From the NCBI GenBank assembly GCA_003695005.1, contig RFJE01000115.1, forward strand, positions 1 to 5,284: a stretch of 5,284 nucleotides of DNA, in the 5' to 3' direction. The position numbers and the translations under genes were made by a program. Source of the DNA: Candidatus Hydrogenedentota bacterium. Lineage in GTDB: Bacteria; Spirochaetota; Leptospiria; Turneriellales; J094. Below, piece after piece: positions 4,956 to 5,284 of the stretch (positions are counted from its first letter, which is position 1; the number at the start of each line of letters is the position of its first letter). Under the pieces are notes generated by a model. It did no database searches. It was given only the letters and a program-made list of their open reading frames with translations, and had not been told where the DNA came from.

Positions 4956-5221
4956 TTTTTCCTCCTTTTTGCTTGCTCTCTCTTGATTTGCTCTATATAT
5001 TTATCTCTCTCGTTATAGAAAAAAATGCCAGTTGCTTCTATGTAATCAGCCATGTCATACTCAATCTCATCTAATAATTGCAATGCTAAAAAGTTAGCAA
5101 TGGCACTTTTTTCGGCCTGGTTTATCAATTCCTCTGGGTCGCCGTCTTTATGCACACGTAAAAATTGTTTAATTTCTTTTACGTAAATATCGTAAATTTC
5201 TTGTACAGTTAATTTTTTCAT
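4952..5221 (-). CDS. Small hypothetical helical protein, 89 residues
   Basis: Not recognised. AGGAGG (5232-5227) stands 5 nt before the ATG, in the same arrangement (GGAGGTAAAT then ATG) as for amt, which supports this start. The product looks almost wholly alpha-helical and charged: MKKLTVQEIYDIYVKEIKQFLRV, a loop HKDGDPEE (24-31), a mixed hydrophobic helix with acidic residues (AIANFLALQLLDEIEYDMADYIEATG, 40-65), and a very basic C-terminus rich in Lys and Arg (KREQAKRRKK, 80-89). There is no membrane helix, signal peptide or cysteine. The basic tail could contact nucleic acid, but that is only a guess. It is the first gene of a two-gene operon, overlapping the 80-residue gene by 4 nt. Confidence 0.7.
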   Translation of the reverse strand: MKKLTVQEIYDIYVKEIKQFLRVHKDGDPEELINQAEKSAIANFLALQLLDEIEYDMADYIEATGIFFYNERDKYIEQIKREQAKRRKK

Positions 5222-5251
5222 ATTTACCTCCTAAATTTTTAAATATGATTC

Positions 5252-5267
5252 GGAAAAGTGATTTTCC
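5252..5267. promoter_or_regulatory. Short inverted repeat upstream of the small operon
   Basis: GGAAAA (5252-5257) and TTTTCC (5262-5267) are perfect 6-bp arms around GTGA, about 30 bp upstream of the start codon at 5221. The position suits an operator for the two-gene operon, but arms this short and AT-rich can occur by chance, and no clear promoter boxes were found. Confidence 0.25.
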
Positions 5268-5284
5268 TTTGCTATATATATGTA

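Noticed and set aside
1..5284. tRNA, rRNA or CRISPR array
   Set aside because: No cloverleaf-like segment, rRNA-like stretch or regularly spaced repeats were seen.

Overview
The window looks like a chromosomal segment of a moderately AT-rich Bacillota (Firmicutes) bacterium. The main reason is the strong GGAGG-type ribosome binding sites 5-6 nt before most starts. A diderm member such as the Negativicutes is possible, given a sigma-54 type promoter, an Amt protein with a cleavable signal peptide and NapG/NapH-like iron-sulphur proteins, but no taxonomic marker gene is present and this is only inference.

Left part (1-2045, plus strand): a nitrogen-assimilation operon, amt (ammonium channel, 311-1693) followed after 10 nt by a GlnK-type PII gene (1704-2045). 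A near-consensus sigma-54 -24/-12 element lies at 257-272, just before the Shine-Dalgarno of amt. It fixes the amt start at 311 rather than the longer frame from 206 and suggests that a sigma-54 activator controls the operon. The PII protein lacks the classical uridylylation tyrosine (Tyr51 is Glu). The two products should act together at the membrane: PII blocks the Amt pore when nitrogen is sufficient, by inserting its T-loop and contacting the conserved Amt C-terminal tail.

Middle (2046-2228): a convergent intergenic region packed with hairpins. It holds a 15-bp perfect stem, then a nested structure whose outer arms carry an A-run and a T-run, so it can terminate transcription in both directions.

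Right-middle (2229-4338, minus strand): a two-gene redox operon. A membrane polyferredoxin of the NapH/NosR/FixG kind is followed, 1 nt after its stop, by a soluble four-cluster ferredoxin resembling NapG but without a Tat export signal. Together they look like a quinone-linked or membrane-linked electron-transfer module. No terminal reductase is in the window, so the substrate is unknown.

Right (4339-5284): the spacer upstream of the polyferredoxin gene contains a complete 270-bp non-coding insertion (4386-4655). It has 21-bp terminal inverted repeats starting GTAAGCG and a perfect 8-bp target duplication (GTTTGGTT), which is the signature of an IS66-family-derived miniature element. To its right are a probable terminator and an ATGA-overlapped pair of small minus-strand genes encoding unrecognised proteins of 80 and 89 residues. 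The most notable finds are the miniature element, the sigma-54 promoter of amt-glnK, and the NapGH-like pair with a non-exported NapG-type subunit.
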